A DNA stretch of 16,943 nt from positions 1 through 16,943 of the forward strand of contig CAKOLG010000025.1 of assembly GCA_934096175.1 (NCBI GenBank), in the 5' to 3' direction. The notes under the pieces are model-generated. The model worked only from the letters and a program-made list of their open reading frames with translations. It was not told the DNA's origin and did not search any database. The position numbers were made by a program, and so were the translations under genes. Shown one piece after another: positions 15,629 to 16,943 of this stretch (positions are counted from its first letter, which is position 1; each line of letters starts with the position of its first letter). This DNA is from an uncultured Bacilli bacterium (GTDB taxonomy: Bacteria > Bacillota_I > Bacilli_A > RF39 > UBA660).

Positions 15629-15705
15629 TGGTAGCGCCGGGGAGATTCGAACTCTCGACCTGCCGGGTATGAACCGGATGCTCTAGCCAGCTGAGCTACA
15701 GCGCC
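15629..15705 (-). tRNA. tRNA-Met (CAT), elongator type, CCA encoded
   Basis: The 77-nt minus-strand gene starts with the acceptor arm GGCGCTG and ends with CGGCGCT, discriminator A and an encoded CCA. The D arm is GCTC...GAGC. The anticodon loop TTCATAC reads CAT, and the T loop is TTCGAAT. G1 faces U72, and the anticodon stem lacks the three G-C pairs of initiators, so I call it elongator Met rather than fMet. The sequence resembles Bacillus tRNA-Met, not tRNA-Ile2(CAU). Two stem positions are unpaired: T-C at 27-43 and A-C at 50-64. It has its own promoter and terminator. Confidence 0.93.
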
Positions 15706-15725
15706 ATAAAAAAGTAAGCAATTTA

Positions 15726-15754
15726 ATATTAACATAAGAGATTAAATTTGGCAA
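15726..15754 (-). promoter_or_regulatory. Promoter of tRNA-Met
   Basis: The minus strand has TTGCCA (15754-15749), a 17-bp spacer ending in TGT, and TAATAT (15731-15726). It lies about 20 nt before the mature tRNA 5' end. Confidence 0.7.
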
Positions 15755-15779
15755 TACTTTTTTTGTTATCTATATATTT

Positions 15780-16943
15780 TTATCCTATTATGTAAGGGTC
15801 ACTACTAGTACCAGTACCACTTGTATAGACAGTTCCTACTTTTAAAGAAACCATTGGACGTAGTCCAAAATTAGTTATAGGTGAATGATCGTTTGAATAG
15901 TCGATGCTATAAAAAATTTTACCAGTAGACGTTAAAACATAAGTTGCACCAAAATTACTCGGACCAATTTGTGTAGCTCCTATATGATTAGGAGACAATG
16001 TAAAATATGTATCTCCAGTATTAAGAAAGTTATCAGTAACACTCTCGCCAGAAAAACCTGCCAACATCGCCTCATCAACTGTTATTTGTGCTACCGGATA
16101 AGTTAAATCACCATTTCCGTTCTCCTTATACACAGTAAGTTGGTCACTATTATTAGCACACACTAATGAAGGCGTTTTGGCTTTTACTCTAGTATAAGTA
16201 CTTAAATTAAATGAAGAAGTTCCCCAATCTTCCATTTCGATTGAAGAACTAGTGTTTACGATACTACTATCAACGCACCAAATAGCATCTTCAAAAGAAT
16301 TGCTATAATTAGTTATTTGATTTTTATACCAAGCATCTATACTATTTTTTAGAGCCGAATCTGCATCATTTGTACTTTTATACGTATAATTAGCAATAAC
16401 ATCATCTATGCCTATTCCACCTGATAAACTAACCGCAACTGGCATAATTCCACCAATACTCTTATAATATCTAACAGTTGAGCAAGAAGTAGCTGTTTCA
16501 CTTACACAGGTATACCTATAACCGGCTTTAAATTCGTTGTTTTGATCATCACTTAAAGTTATTGTATCTTGTAATGTATAAACACCATTAGCATACGTAA
16601 CACTTTTACCAAACACCATACCTTTAGCGCTGGTAATTGTTGAACCACCAGTCAAACCGAATATAAAAGGATCAGAATACATATAACGCTCTCGATATCC
16701 AGCATTCATAGAAGCTGTGCCAATCGTGGTATCTGCACCTGTTGCAACACACGTTCCATCTGTTGGAGTTCCATTATATATTAATTTAATTCCGCCGGTC
16801 TCAGTAGTTCTTACCATCTTCCAACAAAAGCCACCAAATATTACATTATTATTTTCTACAGCTCCTCTGTAATAATAGATTGGATATTTATCACTGGCAC
16901 TTGATGTTAAAGTATATACTCCTTTGCCATTCGTATCACTTGA
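15780..16943 (-). CDS. C-terminal part of a large surface-type protein (5' end outside window)
   Basis: The reading frame stays open to the right edge, so the 387 visible residues are a fragment. The ATG at 16817 falls inside a conserved block and is not the start. The visible part opens with YPIYYYRGAV, then NNNVIFGGFCWKMVRTTETG and GIKLIYNG. It ends with NFGLRPMVSLKVG followed by GTGTSSDPYIIG and a TAA. These phrases recall long secreted proteins of gut Bacillota, whose module ends in a 'GLRPVISL...GDGTSSNPYVI' pattern like that of DUF6273-type domains. The fragment is rich in Thr, Ser, Gly, Asn and Tyr and has several Cys, which fits an extracellular protein. I see no C-terminal anchor or sorting motif. 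The function is unknown; adhesion or carbohydrate contact is only inference. No terminator is visible before the tRNA-Met promoter. Confidence 0.75.
   Translation of the reverse strand, partial: SSDTNGKGVYTLTSSASDKYPIYYYRGAVENNNVIFGGFCWKMVRTTETGGIKLIYNGTPTDGTCVATGADTTIGTASMNAGYRERYMYSDPFIFGLTGGSTITSAKGMVFGKSVTYANGVYTLQDTITLSDDQNNEFKAGYRYTCVSETATSCSTVRYYKSIGGIMPVAVSLSGGIGIDDVIANYTYKSTNDADSALKNSIDAWYKNQITNYSNSFEDAIWCVDSSIVNTSSSIEMEDWGTSSFNLSTYTRVKAKTPSLVCANNSDQLTVYKENGNGDLTYPVAQITVDEAMLAGFSGESVTDNFLNTGDTYFTLSPNHIGATQIGPSNFGATYVLTSTGKIFYSIDYSNDHSPITNFGLRPMVSLKVGTVYTSGTGTSSDPYIIG

Noticed and set aside
15780..16817. The surface protein as a complete gene starting at 16817
   Set aside because: The frame continues without a stop to the right edge, and the Met lies inside the conserved FCWKMVRTT block.
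1..16943. CRISPR arrays, insertion sequences, prophage genes or integrase sites
   Set aside because: No regularly spaced repeats, transposase or phage-like frames are visible. The tRNA gene shows no duplicated 3' end nearby that would mark an integrated element.

Overview
The window is AT-rich, and every gene I can support lies on the minus strand. It looks like the chromosome of a low-GC Bacillota (Firmicutes), probably an uncultured gut member of Bacilli close to the Mollicutes. This rests on Bacillus-type RpoB and RpoC, the YbxB-RpoB-RpoC gene order, near-consensus sigma-A promoters (TTGACA/TATAAT with 17-bp spacers) and the style of the surface protein. TGA is used as a stop (rpoB, ybxB, the histidine kinase) and Trp is TGG, so the code is standard, not the Mycoplasma one. 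The taxonomic placement is inference.

In the direction of transcription (right to left) the layout is as follows. (1) 15780-16943 is the C-terminal part of a surface-type protein whose start lies outside the window. (2) 15629-15705 is an elongator tRNA-Met with encoded CCA, its own promoter and a strong terminator. (3) 14821-15381 is a divergent HAM1/RdgB-type nucleotide pyrophosphatase. (4) 13702-14673 is a PlsC-like acyltransferase. (5) 11265-13637 is a membrane hybrid histidine kinase carrying HisKA, HATPase, receiver and HPt modules. (6) 10674-11045 is a small unknown acidic protein. (7) 9378-10607 is an M29 aminopeptidase. (8) 8356-9270 is a membrane-anchored glucosaminidase/lysozyme-fold protein. 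(9) 7550-8143, 3836-7453 and 126-3839 are ybxB, rpoB and rpoC, the conserved core. (10) 1-27 is the first nine codons of another gene that leaves the window.

I could mark a promoter in front of every gene with a visible 5' end except rpoC, which is translationally coupled to rpoB by an ATGA overlap. Several genes end in an intrinsic terminator that overlaps the stop codon. Most genes therefore look like single-gene units, apart from rpoB-rpoC and possible read-through from ybxB.

The most interesting signal is at the left edge. Just after the rpoC terminator is a promoter with a perfect -35 (TTGACA) and a good -10 (TACAAT), separated by a 20-bp spacer that contains an uninterrupted run of 11 G. 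A ribosome binding site and a start codon follow. This is the architecture of a phase-variable promoter tuned by slipped-strand mispairing, as in Neisseria porA, and at this tract length the spacer is too long for good activity. Other points of note are an Asp at the classic rifampicin-resistance position of RpoB (E. coli 526), a nucleotide pyrophosphatase lacking the family's SHR motif, and an inverted repeat next to the promoter of the unknown small protein.
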